This document shows positions 7,241 to 16,700 of a stretch of DNA of 18,172 nt, piece by piece. The position numbers and the translations under genes are program-made. The notes under the pieces are model-generated. The model ran no database searches, was not told the DNA's origin, and saw nothing but the letters and a program-made list of their open reading frames with translations. How positions within the stretch are numbered: the stretch's first letter is position 1; the number at the start of each line of letters is the position of its first letter. The stretch lies in contig JAJEAQ010000527.1 in the NCBI GenBank assembly GCA_022822685.1, positions 1 through 18,172 on the forward strand, given 5' to 3'. Origin of the DNA: Trichodesmium sp. jk18x7bins.61. Its GTDB lineage: Bacteria > Cyanobacteriota > Cyanobacteriia > Cyanobacteriales > Microcoleaceae.

Positions 7241-7816
7241 GTGATTCAAATCAACAGTCAATTAACATTGCAAGAATTTCTCGAACTTTCACTGGAAGAA
7301 GGAGATATTACTTATGAACTTATTGATGGTCAGGCAATACCGAAGATGTCACCCAAAAAATTTCATTCTAAACTAACTCGTGCATTACTTTATTTAATTG
7401 ATGAATGGAGCCAGGGAAGAGGGGAGGTTTGTCCAGAATTAGCAGTGAAATTAACAAAGCAAGAGAAAGACTGGGTTCCTGTTCCAGAATTATTATATAT
7501 TTCTGCTGAACGTTTTCCAGAAGACTGGCAAGAAGATGTAGTTTGTTCTATTCCACCAGATTTAGTAATAGAAATTATTTCACCAGGACAAACTTTTGGT
7601 CAACTAATGGTTAAAGCTATAAATTATTTAGAGGCTGGTGTATTAAGAGTTTTGGTTGTGGATAGTAAAGCAAGAAGTATTACAGTTTTTTATCCAGAAA
7701 CACTACCACAAACTTATATGGGAGATATTCAAATCAGAGACTCTTTATTTGAAGGATTAGAATTAACTGTAGAGCAGGTTTTTAATCGGGCAGGAATACC
7801 CACGAAAATAAGGTAA
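7241..7816 (+). CDS. Uma2 family (DUF820) endonuclease-like protein
   Basis: Uma2 proteins have a PD-(D/E)xK nuclease fold and are greatly expanded in cyanobacteria; their cellular role is mostly unknown. This copy has the N-terminal YELIDGQ segment (25-31), the core strand PPDLVIEIISPG (105-116, with E111), K125 in the next helix and YLEAGVLRVLVVD (129-141). The acidic residue usually found in a PDV motif is Glu here (VPVPELLYI, E83), a conservative change that could alter metal binding. GTG at 7241 is preferred to GTG at 7235 because GAGGG at 7231-7235 then sits five bases upstream as a Shine-Dalgarno site. The protein has 191 residues, a normal length. Sequence and codon choice differ from the second Uma2 at 9481, so the two are not a recent duplication. 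Confidence 0.85.
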   Translation: MIQINSQLTLQEFLELSLEEGDITYELIDGQAIPKMSPKKFHSKLTRALLYLIDEWSQGRGEVCPELAVKLTKQEKDWVPVPELLYISAERFPEDWQEDVVCSIPPDLVIEIISPGQTFGQLMVKAINYLEAGVLRVLVVDSKARSITVFYPETLPQTYMGDIQIRDSLFEGLELTVEQVFNRAGIPTKIR

Positions 7817-7926
7817 AGTATTATGCATGGTAAGAAATCATCGGAAAATGAGATGAGGCGTTGTTGATCTTGTGTAGGTTATAGACTGCTTGTCTGTGAA
7901 GTTGCATCTAATTTCTCCACCCGGCG

Positions 7927-7978
7927 TCACCCTTTTTATCCCTCCTACCCCCTTTGACAAGAGGGGAACTAGAGGGTG
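7927..7978. repeat. Nested palindromic repeat
   Basis: CACCCT (7928-7933) pairs with AGGGTG (7973-7978), and CCCCT (7949-7953) with AGGGG (7962-7966), giving one nested hairpin. It is of the C-rich/G-rich type common in cyanobacterial intergenic DNA. It is the only structured part of the 7817-8221 gap. The rest of that gap shows no gene, and the open frame on the minus strand at 7838-8068 is a shadow of the repeat. Confidence 0.6.
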
Positions 7979-8221
7979 CTGTGCTTTTTGTTTGATGGGG
8001 GGAAAGAGGTAGTTGGTCGCACTATTGAGGAGAAACTGTATGAGTATGGGCAAAATTTTAGGAGCCACAGAAGTGATAATTGTGGTCTATATTTATGAAA
8101 GTCTCTATCAGTGATCGCTATTTTCTGGAGAATTTAACAGCTCTTCAATATAACAAACTAAAGACATCCCTTTTTATCCAGTGGCTTTAGCGTTCGGATT
8201 ATTAGTTATAACCAAGTTTGG

Positions 8222-9190
8222 ATGTCAATAAATAGGGGGTCAAATTTTAAATATAGATGGCAAAAAACAGTCTTTAATCAACTATGAAATTAATGGCAAA
8301 AGGTTAAAAATTGAACCAAAGTCTCAAGGATATCAACTTCACTTTGTTCATCCTCATGGGCAACTATTTCAAGGTGACGCTATTGACTTTTTAGCTTCTC
8401 TAGAGTCTGAATCTGTAGACTTAATTTTTGCTGATCCTCCATACAATATTAAGAAGGCTGAATGGGATAATTTTGAGAATCAAGAAAAATATATTGAGTG
8501 GTTTATGAAATGGATTCAACAGGCGGCAAGAGTCCTCACTGTCAATGGAACAATGTATATATGTGGTTTCTCAGAAATTTTGGCCGATATTAAGCACCCT
8601 GCTATGAAATTGTTTAAATCTTGTCGATGGATAGTTTGGCACTATAAAAATAAAACTAATCTTGGTAATGATTGGGGGCGATCGTATGAGAGCTTACTTC
8701 ACCTGAAAAAACCCCAAAAGTTAAGTTAAATATAGATGATATTCGTATTCCTTATGGAGCGCATACTTTAAAGTATCCAGTGCATCCGCAAGCACAAACA
8801 AGTCAATACGGAAATGGAGGAAAGCGTCAGGATGTATGGACTCCTCATCCGAAAGGAGCTAAACCTAAAGATGTTATTGAAATACCTACAACCTGTAATG
8901 GCATGGATGAGTCTACGCCTCACCCTACGCAAAAGCCAGAAGAGCTGATCAGAAAGTTTTTACTGGCTTCATCTAATCAGGAAGATGTTGTACTAGATCC
9001 TTTTTCAGGCTCTGGAACAACTTTAGTAGTTGGGGAGCAGTTGGGGCGTAAATGCTTGGGTTGTGATATTAGGGCAGAATATAATAATATATGGGCTATG
9101 AATAGACTTGATAATGTTCGTAGGATGAGTGTTGAAGAGTGGATTGAATGCGATCGTAAGACTGTAAGGCGTCGAGAGAAAATTCGTTGA
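8222..9190 (+). pseudogene. Beta-class DNA methyltransferase (N6-adenine/N4-cytosine), frameshifted
   Basis: The gene transfers methyl groups from S-adenosylmethionine to DNA bases. Motif IV (FADPPYNI, near 8430-8453) comes first, then a target-recognition region, then motif I (DPFSGSGTT, near 8995-9021). That order defines the beta class. PHPTQKPEELIRK precedes motif I as in the family. The reading frame is broken twice. ATG 8222 opens MSINRG, but G5 at 8235-8239 is one base too long to join ILNIDGKKQSLINY. Further on, A6 at 8706-8711 is one base too short: the first frame ends LHLKKPQKLS-stop, while a -1 shift on the A run gives KKTPKVKLNIDDIRIPYG. With both corrected the protein has about 322 residues, a normal length. 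No restriction endonuclease of classical type is adjacent, so it was probably an orphan methyltransferase. Slippage could rescue the A6 break but the gene is most likely decaying. Confidence 0.88.
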
Positions 9191-9412
9191 ATATAAATGA
9201 AAAACTTCAGCCTCTATGCAAATCATGTGATTTTAAAAATGCGGTCGCCCTTACCGAGCAGTTTGTAGACGGAGTGCTGCCGACAGTTCCGGTGGAAGGT
9301 TTTGTATTAGTTTTATGAAGCAGAGGTTTGAAGATTGACCACTCCACTATTTTGTCGATGGGTTCACACTTATTAACAGAATCAGAAACTCATTAAGACA
9401 AGGATAAAAATT
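9191..9412. other. Intergenic, methyltransferase to leader ORF
   Basis: No gene is seen. A GC-richer block (9241-9300) interrupts otherwise AT-rich DNA and may be a remnant of an element, but I do not recognise it. Confidence 0.4.
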
Positions 9413-9484
9413 ATGAAAATTGACAGTGACAGAAAAATTACCATCCCTTATAACTCTCAACTGATCAGGAGATACAGCCAATGA
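9413..9484 (+). CDS. Possible 23-residue leader ORF coupled to uma2
   Basis: ATG at 9413 has AAGGA eight bases upstream (9400-9404) and opens 23 codons, MKIDSDRKITIPYNSQLI then RRYSQ. The frame ends in TGA at 9482-9484, overlapping the ATG of the following Uma2 gene as ATGA. A good ribosome site plus a stop-start overlap is the usual pattern of translational coupling. The KITIP segment recalls the first strand of AbrB-type (SpoVT/MazE-like) DNA-binding proteins, but it is far too short to be one. It could be a leader peptide, a fossil of an antitoxin-like gene, or chance. Confidence 0.35.
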   Translation: MKIDSDRKITIPYNSQLIRRYSQ

Positions 9485-10089
9485 TCGCCCAACCCCAAAT
9501 CCAACCGATGACCCCCCAAGAGTATTTGGAATGGGAGGAACAACAACCCATCAAATATGAATATATCAACGGGGAAATCTACGCCATGACTGGGGGGACT
9601 CTTTCCCATAACTCGATTGCATTGAACTTAGCATCTGCACTTAAAAATCACCTCCGCAGTAAGGGATGTAAAGTCTTCATGGCAGATGCTAAAGTAGGCG
9701 TTTCACACAATGGACCGTTTCACTATCCCGATGTAATGGTCACTTGTGACAGTCGCGATCAAACGGCTCGGCAAGTAGTCTATTATCCTTGTTTGATTAT
9801 AGAAGTCTTGTCTCCTGGTACAGCACATTTCGACCAAGGTAGAAAATTTAGGAATTATCGTCGGATTGATACGTTAACAGAATATGTTCTGATTGAAGCA
9901 GAAACCATGAATGTGGATTGTTACCGACTCAATGAAAAAGGGAAATGGGAACTCACGGCTTACTCCCTAGAAGAAGCCACTGCCAATCAAACAGAGATGG
10001 ACGTTCACTTTACCAGTGTTGATTTCCAGTGTTCACTCTCCTTAATTTATGAAGACGTAGTTTTTCCCGAAGAAACTAATAGAGAGTGA
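9481..10089 (+). CDS. Uma2 family (DUF820) endonuclease-like protein
   Basis: This is a canonical 202-residue Uma2 protein with a PD-(D/E)xK fold. It has MTPQEYLEWEE at the start, IKYEYINGEIYAMTGG (24-39), the catalytic-type YPDVMV (82-87, D84), the core strand CLIIEVLSPGT (104-114, E108), and FDQGRKFRNY (117-126) with K122. All key positions are conserved, so it may be an active nuclease, unlike the more divergent copy at 7241. The start is ATG 9481, with AGGAG about nine bases upstream, and it overlaps the stop of a 23-codon ORF. It is GC-richer than its neighbours, which suggests separate arrival. The biological role of the family is not established. Confidence 0.9.
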   Translation: MIAQPQIQPMTPQEYLEWEEQQPIKYEYINGEIYAMTGGTLSHNSIALNLASALKNHLRSKGCKVFMADAKVGVSHNGPFHYPDVMVTCDSRDQTARQVVYYPCLIIEVLSPGTAHFDQGRKFRNYRRIDTLTEYVLIEAETMNVDCYRLNEKGKWELTAYSLEEATANQTEMDVHFTSVDFQCSLSLIYEDVVFPEETNRE

Positions 10090-10892
10090 AAAATTTCGGG
10101 GGAGATAACAGTTGCGCCAATGTAGCTATATTTTTCAGAATCTAAAACATTATGCTTTGAATTAAGGTGAGTTCGACAAAAGTAAAAATCTCTAAATCAT
10201 TATGGAGTATGTCTTTTGAGATTTTACCGCCAGAACAATTTATGTCAATAAGCTGAAGTTGTTGAAAATAAATTATATTTATTTAGCGATCTGTCCCAGA
10301 ATCGGCAACTAATCCCTCACTTATTGCCATTAAATTGTACTATTTGACAACAATAACTTTACCTCTATCACCTGTAAAGCTTACCAAGTAAAAAGTTCAG
10401 CGATTGAAGTTCAGTATAACCTACGTTGAATTAATAAGAATAATGATAAAAAGACATAACTGTGTTAGTATTGTCTTGTAAAAATGCTCAAAAATCTTGC
10501 AAAAACTAGCTTTTACCGCTGTGTCATAATTATGTCTTTTTAATTTTTGTCTACTCCTTGTTAAACCTCAGAAAAATGAATATAATCAGTCAAAGTACAG
10601 GGTGAAGTTAGAAAAAGCCATCTGGGATGATGTTAACAAAATTTGATGGCAAATAAATCGCTGCTAGAATAACGTTTTAGCAGATCTTTGCGATATCTAA
10701 TAATAGTACTTATAAATTTTTGGATCTATAAAATGCTTGAAAGTTAGTCTAAAAGCTAATTGATCAACCGAGGTAAAACCGTTATTTTAAAAAGCTTTCA
10801 GGAATTTCTGCTCTACTCACATACAAATCCCAAAACCTTAGTGCCTTTCTTTGTCTGAAATTGAAACTATTTTATGATTCTGTTTTGTTGAG
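10090..10892. other. Long AT-rich non-coding stretch
   Basis: These 800 bases contain no open frame that looks coding on either strand. They hold one distinct inverted repeat (10448-10541, listed separately). The length suggests a deleted or fully decayed gene. Confidence 0.55.
10448..10541. repeat. 94-bp unit bounded by a 12-bp inverted repeat
   Basis: AAAAAGACATAA (10448-10459) and TTATGTCTTTTT (10530-10541) are perfect inverted repeats around a 70-bp non-coding spacer. Size and form fit a very short MITE or a regulatory hairpin. No clear target duplication flanks it. Confidence 0.4.
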
Positions 10893-10916
10893 GTGTCAAA
10901 ACAAGGAGATAAACAA

Positions 10917-11529
10917 ATGAACCAAATTGATATTATTCAACCAACAAAAATACAAAAAAATATCGAATTGATGGAATTAAAAGAAGAAATTAATTCAATA
11001 AATAAAGTAGTCTATCGTCTCAATAATGAACATATAGAACTAACAGAAAGTTCATATAAATTTTATAAAAATCTTGAGCATTTATTGTCAAAATGTATAA
11101 CTCAAGGATGGAATCTATTAAAACAAAGTCAATTCTATAATGATTTAGGAGATTTTGCTTTATTTCTTAAAGATTCAGATGAATTTCAGAATAAACATAG
11201 AAAAAAAAATACCTCATCCTCCACATGAATATGCAGCAAGACGAGTAGGTATTCATTTTATGAATAAAGTAAATGAACTTGGACTTTATATGGATTATTG
11301 GTTTCCAGGAGATTTTTTTAATTCAGAAGAGGTGGAAGAATATATTGATGGTGAAGAAGTACATACTAGAGTTTTTCATTTAACACTTTTATACAACAAA
11401 GCACAGGAAAAGTTGTGTAAACTGTCTTTAATGTTTCCACATTTAGACGAGTACTTTCATTTTAAAGAACCAGTATTAAAAATCAGTGAAATATATGATA
11501 AAAATCCTGAACAACACGTAATAATTTGA
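10917..11529 (+). pseudogene. Unknown conserved-looking protein, frameshifted at an A9 run
   Basis: ATG at 10917 has AAGGAG eight bases upstream (10903-10908), a strong start. The first frame runs 103 codons and stops at 11226-11228 after RKKNTSSST. The downstream frame, open to TAA-TTTGA at 11527-11529, continues with IPHPPHEYAARRVGIHF, then MNKVNELGLYMDYWFPGDFF. The switch point is nine A at 11201-11209; eight A would join the two into one protein of about 203 residues. The N-terminal part is helical and possibly coiled-coil (MELKEEINSINKVVYRL), and the C-terminal part is rich in aromatic and acidic residues. I do not recognise a family and assign no function. Long A runs cause transcriptional slippage, so some full-length product could be made. 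It is equally possible that the gene is dead. Confidence 0.7.
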
Positions 11530-11584
11530 ACTAAGTAGGTGAGCATTAAAAAATCAACCTATGTAACAAAATGCAAAACTAACT

Positions 11585-11623
11585 AACAGCTTATATTACA
11601 AATAGGCTGTTTCAGATTTTTTT
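11585..11623 (+). terminator. Rho-independent terminator candidate
   Basis: AACAGC (11585-11590) pairs with GCTGTT (11606-11611), with extra A-T pairs possible in the loop. Seven T (11617-11623) follow after a short spacer. It lies about 55 bp after the stop of the frameshifted unknown gene. Confidence 0.45.
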
Positions 11624-11841
11624 ACACAAATAAACATAAATCGGTTTTATTGTGCCGACCTGCTGATCAAATGCCCTTGTTTTTCTAGGCCAAGCATTTA
11701 TTCTTGAAAAGAAGGTGCTTTTTAACAAGGGTTAAGCCACCTAAATTTCAAGTTTAAATGCACAACAACTTCAATTATGTCTCTTCTGTCAATTTGGCAA
11801 AACTCTTGTGATTTATAACTTCTAGAACTCTTATATCAATG

Positions 11842-11872
11842 GCGATTCCGGGACGGACGCTGCGCGAATCGC
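11842..11872. repeat. GCGATTC/GAATCGC palindromic repeat
   Basis: GCGATTC (11842-11848) and GAATCGC (11866-11872) flank a GC-rich 17-nt loop (CGGGACGGACGCTGCGC) in AT-rich DNA. It looks like a dispersed cyanobacterial repeat related to HIP1-containing elements. Confidence 0.5.
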
Positions 11873-11942
11873 TCAATTATTTCTCATGAAGAAATCATAA
11901 TTTTTCTCAAATTACTCAAGTTCCTTTGGTATTTAACTTTTA

Positions 11943-11950
11943 GCGATCGC
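11943..11950. repeat. HIP1 octamer
   Basis: GCGATCGC is the highly iterated palindrome of cyanobacteria. This is the only perfect copy outside genes here; others lie inside coding regions at 3648, 4493, 15392 and 16718. Confidence 0.8.
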
Positions 11951-12105
11951 CCTCTTCGAAATTGACAGAACATCGCTATAGAATTTTTTATAGATATAAA
12001 TCACAATTATCAGTTCTCTAACTCCTCAAATTTTCTCCCTACTTAATATTGTTTATTTAGTCTATTTTTGCAAAAACTGTTATCAATGAAGTATGAGTTG
12101 ATAGT

Positions 12106-13360
12106 ATGCTAATTTCTGAATATAGTAAACGAGTAACTACTCGGAACAATGTTGGAAATCTAGTTTTAGATATTCAACGCACATTACTATATTCTACAAC
12201 CAAGATAGTCGGTTTAAGCTCAGGGAATCCACTTATTTTTTCACAACTTGTTCGTGTATTAAAGAGAGAAGCCGCAAATATTGTTAGTTCTCAAACCTTT
12301 GACAAAGCGATATGTCAGTATGGTGATATTCTTGTAAATCAAAATTTGAAGCAGTCTATATTGAAGCTTTTAAAACATAACAAAGTTAATTTAGACGAGC
12401 ATGATGTAATCGTTACTCCCGGAGCAATGGCAGTAATTTTTTATGTAACCAATACCTTCGCAGGGATAATGACAGAGAATCAAAAGAAAAAGGTTCTTTT
12501 AGCACAATGCCCTGATTTTGCCGATTATTCTAAAATGGGACTACCAGATTCTTGTTATTATTCAATAAAACCTGAAGTAAAGATTACTGGTGCACATTCT
12601 TTTAAATATGATGTTGATCTTGATAAGGTTGATTTTGATGATGTCAGTATGGTTTTGCTATCAAGACCATGTAACCCTTCTGGATATATAATGTCTAATG
12701 AAGAATTAGAGAAATTGAGCGCTAAAGTCAAACAGAATAATGCTATTGTTGTTATTGATTCTGCTTACTCTGCACCGTTTCCTGATTTAATATTCCAAGA
12801 AGACTTTAGATTATTATCGGGTAACAATGTAATAAATATAATGAGCTTGTCAAAGGCAGGTTTACCAGGGGGACGTATTGGTATTATCGTATGCCCTACA
12901 AAGTTTTTATCACTCCTAAAAACTTCCAGTTAAACTTCTGTTTGACAGCTTCAAACTTGGCTCAAGCATTAGCTGCTAGGCTATTAGCTACAGGAGAATT
13001 AATAGATATAGTACAAAAAGAAATCAAGCCATTTTTTTCAATAAATTAAAACTAATTCAAGAGCTGATAGAAAAATATTTTGTTGATGATATTCCTTATT
13101 ATCTTCATGAAATTCAAGGAGGAATGTTTCAGTGGATGTGGTTAAAAGATTTGCCAATCAAGGATACAACCCTGTATGATGTACTGAAATCACAAGGGGT
13201 TTTTATTACACCTGGTTCTATCTTTTTTCAAGGTCTAAATAAAGAGGAAGAATGGAATCACAAATATGAATGTACTAGATTAAGTCTAACTGCTAATGAA
13301 CAAGATTTAAGACAAGGTATTAAGGTTCTATCAACAGTAATAAATGCTACTTACAAATAA
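12106..13360 (+). pseudogene. Valine-pyruvate aminotransferase (AvtA-like), two frameshifts
   Basis: AvtA-type enzymes are fold-type I, PLP-dependent transaminases that exchange amino groups between valine or alanine and 2-oxoacids. The N-terminal 275 codons carry GLSSGNP (36-42), SRPCNPSG (186-193), VIDSAYSAPFP (216-226) with D218 and Y221, and the PLP lysine K250 in SLSKAGLPGGRIGI, a segment close to the E. coli AvtA form. The frame breaks at A5 (12918-12922), which lacks one A, and again at T7 (13032-13038), which lacks one T. Correcting both gives LLKNFQLNFCLTASN and EIKPFFFNKLKLIQELI, then MWLKDLPI and VFITPGSIFFQGL to TAA at 13358-13360. The restored length is about 418 residues, close to E. 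coli AvtA (417). Two independent lesions make a functional product unlikely. No biosynthetic partners are adjacent. Confidence 0.87.
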
Positions 13361-13717
13361 TAGAGTATTTTAAAATAGTTCCTTATAATCCAACAACAGA
13401 TAAAGTTTTATGGAATAAACAAGGCAATAGTCTAGTAGGATAGGTGCAAATAAAACATATTTATAAGGAGGCCGAAAAAGTCTGTTTCTAGCATTATAAT
13501 TTTACAGGGACTTTATTCGACATTTTAGAATGCAAGTTGAAAAAGATATCTTACGATTGAATGTAGTACTCGCCTTCTCATTATTCAGTCAGCCCATTGT
13601 TAAATCAATGAGCTTTCTTACTTTCCTGTGGCTCTGCTCCTCAAGATATCTACTGAATGTAAAAGCTAGCAAGCTAGGAAGGGGGAGCATATAGCTCACC
13701 CTAATGATATTATTCAA
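13361..13717. other. Intergenic region between aminotransferase remnant and metH
   Basis: No certain gene is present. A strong ribosome-site sequence, AAGGAGG (13465-13471), has no start codon in range. Two short open stretches occur: 13375-13443, with no start (IVPYNPTTDKVLWNKQGNS), and 13530-13694, 54 codons from ATG with a hydrophobic middle. Either could be a remnant, but neither is recognisable. Confidence 0.4.
13682..13701 (-). terminator. Hairpin just after metH
   Basis: Read on the metH strand, GGGTGAGC-TATAT-GCTCCCCC forms a 7-bp stem with one mismatch and a five-base loop, 16 bases past the stop codon. It is not followed by a clear T run, so it may be an mRNA 3'-end stabiliser rather than an intrinsic terminator. 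Confidence 0.4.
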
Positions 13718-16700
13718 CTACGCACTAAAGTATTTCGCCACAGGATGATAAGTCACGATCGCTGTTGTAGATTGTTCGGGATACAACTGTTCGCTCTCAT
13801 CCATATACATACTAATCCTGTCAGTCTGTAATAATTCTAACTGTTTAAACTGAGCCTGCATATTTGGGCAAGCTGGATAACCAAAACTATAGCGCGAACC
13901 TTGATAACGCTGTTTCAGAATATCCTTAATATTATCTGCATCTTCATGCCCAAAACCTAACTCCCGGCGAATGCGGGCGTGTAACCATTCGGCCATTGCC
14001 TCTGCTGTTTGCACTGCTATACCATGAAAATATAAATAATCGGTATATTCATTATCAGCAAACAATTTCTGGGCGTACTCCGTTGCTATTTCTCCTACTG
14101 TCACCGCATAGATGGGGAACACATCAATGATTCCTGTTTCCTTGGGGGCAAAGAAATCTGTAATGCACAATCGTCGCCCTGATTGTTGACGTGGAAACTC
14201 AAAACTATTAACAACTTTTGTGGCTTTTCCACTCTGATTCATCTCCTCAGAATCATAGATTAATAGTGTATTCCCTTCTGCTTGACAAGGGAAATAACCA
14301 TAAATAGCCTGGGGATGCAGTAAATTCTCATAAATCACTCGCTCTTTCCAAGTTTCCAAGATAGGGTAAACTGTTTCCGCCAAAAAGGCATCATAATCTT
14401 CTTGTGACTGCCCTTGCGGTTTACGGAATTGCCACTGCCCGACAATTAAAGCTTGTAAATCCAAATACCAGAAAACTTCCTCTATCGAAATATCTTCTGG
14501 CTGTAATATCTTCGTGCCCCAAAATGGTGGAGTGGGGCGTTCAATATTAACCGACACTGCATCCGAGCGCCTAGTATCTACAGGTGTAGCAGGTTGAGTA
14601 TCACTAGAAGTTTCCGGCTTTGACTCCGACTGCACTGCAGGAGTAGTACCGTTACCATTTCCATTTCCATTCTCCTGTGCCAACTCATCCAAAAAACCTT
14701 GGATATCATCCCACTTATCTGCTGCTTTTGCTGGCATCAACTTATCCATGAAATGCAAATCTGAAAACGCATCTTTACCATAAACTACTTGCCCTTTGTA
14801 AGTATTTTGGCAATCTTGATGAACAAATTTAGGTGTTAGGGCTGCTCCTCCTAAAATCACAGGTACAGTAATACCCTGTTCGTTGAATGTTTCTAAGTTG
14901 TCTTTCATAAATGCTGTTGACTTCACCAATAAACCACTCATGGCGATACAGTCAGCATTATGTTCGCGATAAGCAGTAATGATGTTATCAACTGGCTGCT
15001 TAATTCCCAGATTAACCACCTTGTAACCGTTGTTTGACAGGATAATATCCACTAAATTTTTACCAATATCGTGAACATCTCCTTTCACAGTAGCAATCAT
15101 GAAAGTTCCCTTAGAATTATTGCCAGATTCTTCCTTTTCCATGAAAGGTTGTAAGTAGGCAACTGCTGCTTTCATGGTTTGGACAGATTGCAGTACAAAT
15201 GGTAATTGCATTTGCCCGGAGCCGAATAATTCTCCCACTACTTTCATGCCGTCTAGTAAGTAGGTATTGATAATATCTAAAGGGGGATATTTTTCTAGGG
15301 CTTTTGCTAAAGCTTCTTCTAAACCGATACGCTCTCCATCTATTATATGTTGTTTTAAAAGTTCCTCAATAGGTAAGTTGGCATTGGCAGAGCGATCGCG
15401 TTTAGTCGTCTTACCTTCAAACATTTTTGTTAATTCAGTTAAGGGGTCATAAATACAAATATCTCCCTCAAACTGACGTTGGTCATATATTAATTTCAGA
15501 CAAATAGCTTGATGTTCTGATTCAATTTTTGCTAAGGGTAAAATCTTGCTGGCACTGACAATCGCACCATCCAAACCTACTGCCATAGCTTCATGTAAAA
15601 ATACAGAGTTCAATACTTGTCTAGCTGCGGGATTTAAGCCAAAAGAAATATTAGAAACTCCCAGTATAATATGACAACCCGGTAATTCGGATCGGATGCG
15701 ACGGATAGATTCTATCGTTGCTTTACCATTTTCCCTATCTTCTTCAATTCCTGTAGAAATTGGCAAAGCTAGGGTATCAAAAAATAATTCATGGGCAGGA
15801 ATCCCATATTCTACAGCTGCATAATAAGCCCGTTTAGCTATTTCAAATTTCTTATCTGCGGTTCTGGCCATGCCATCTTCATCGATGGTACCAACTACCA
15901 CACCCGCTCCATATTTTTTTGCCAATTCTAATACTTGATAAAAACGGGGTTCTCCATCTTCATAGTTAGTAGAATTGAGTAAACATTTACCACCTGCAAC
16001 TTTTAAGCCAGCCTCCATTTTTTCCCATTCTGTGGAGTCTAACATTAGGGGCAAGTTGACATTTGTAACTAGGCGTGATACTAATTCGTGCATATCCCGC
16101 ACCCCGTCACGCCCCACATAATCAACGTTGACATCGAGAATATGTGCCCCTTCTTTCACCTGAGATTTGGCGAGGGCGACTAAACCATCCCAGTCTTCTT
16201 CATTGAGTAAAGTTCGACATTTTTTGGAACCACTAGCATTGAGACGTTCCCCAACAATTAAAAATGAATTTTCTTGGGTGTAGGTTTCAGAAGAATAGAT
16301 GGAAGCTGCTGATGGAATATAGTTAGGTTTTCGTTCTTTTGGTGTGAGCTTTTTGGTAATTTCAGCTAATGCTTGAATGTGGTCTGGGCGAGTACCACAA
16401 CAACCGCCAATAATTTGCACTCCTAAGTCTTCAACAAAGTGCATTAATGCCATTTTTAACTCGATAGGAGTGAGTTTATAGTGGGCTTGTCCACCTATAT
16501 TTTCTGGTAAACCAGCGTTAGGAATACAAGAGATAATAAAAGGTGAATTTTCCGACAAATAACGAATATGTTCTTTCATTAAGTCTGGACCTGTGGCACA
16601 GTTTAGTCCGAGAATATCAATAGAATAGGGTTCTAAAATTGTCAGGGCGGCGTTAATTTCTGAACCTACTAACATAGTGCCAAAAGCTTCCATTGTTACT

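Larger units (their letters stand above)
11624..12105. other. Intergenic region before the aminotransferase
   Basis: No gene is seen. It contains a hairpin-type cyanobacterial repeat (11842-11872) and a HIP1 site (11943-11950), listed separately. No promoter elements could be assigned with confidence. Confidence 0.45.

Noticed and set aside
7838..8068. 76-codon open frame on the minus strand
   Set aside because: It runs through the nested palindromic repeat, has no family features and no ribosome site.
9023..9226. 67-codon open frame opposite the methyltransferase
   Set aside because: It overlaps the conserved C-terminal part of the methyltransferase on the other strand and has no support of its own.
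13530..13694. 54-codon ORF with hydrophobic centre as a real gene
   Set aside because: It lacks a ribosome site next to its ATG and any recognisable motif. The strong AAGGAGG at 13465 is too far upstream to serve it.
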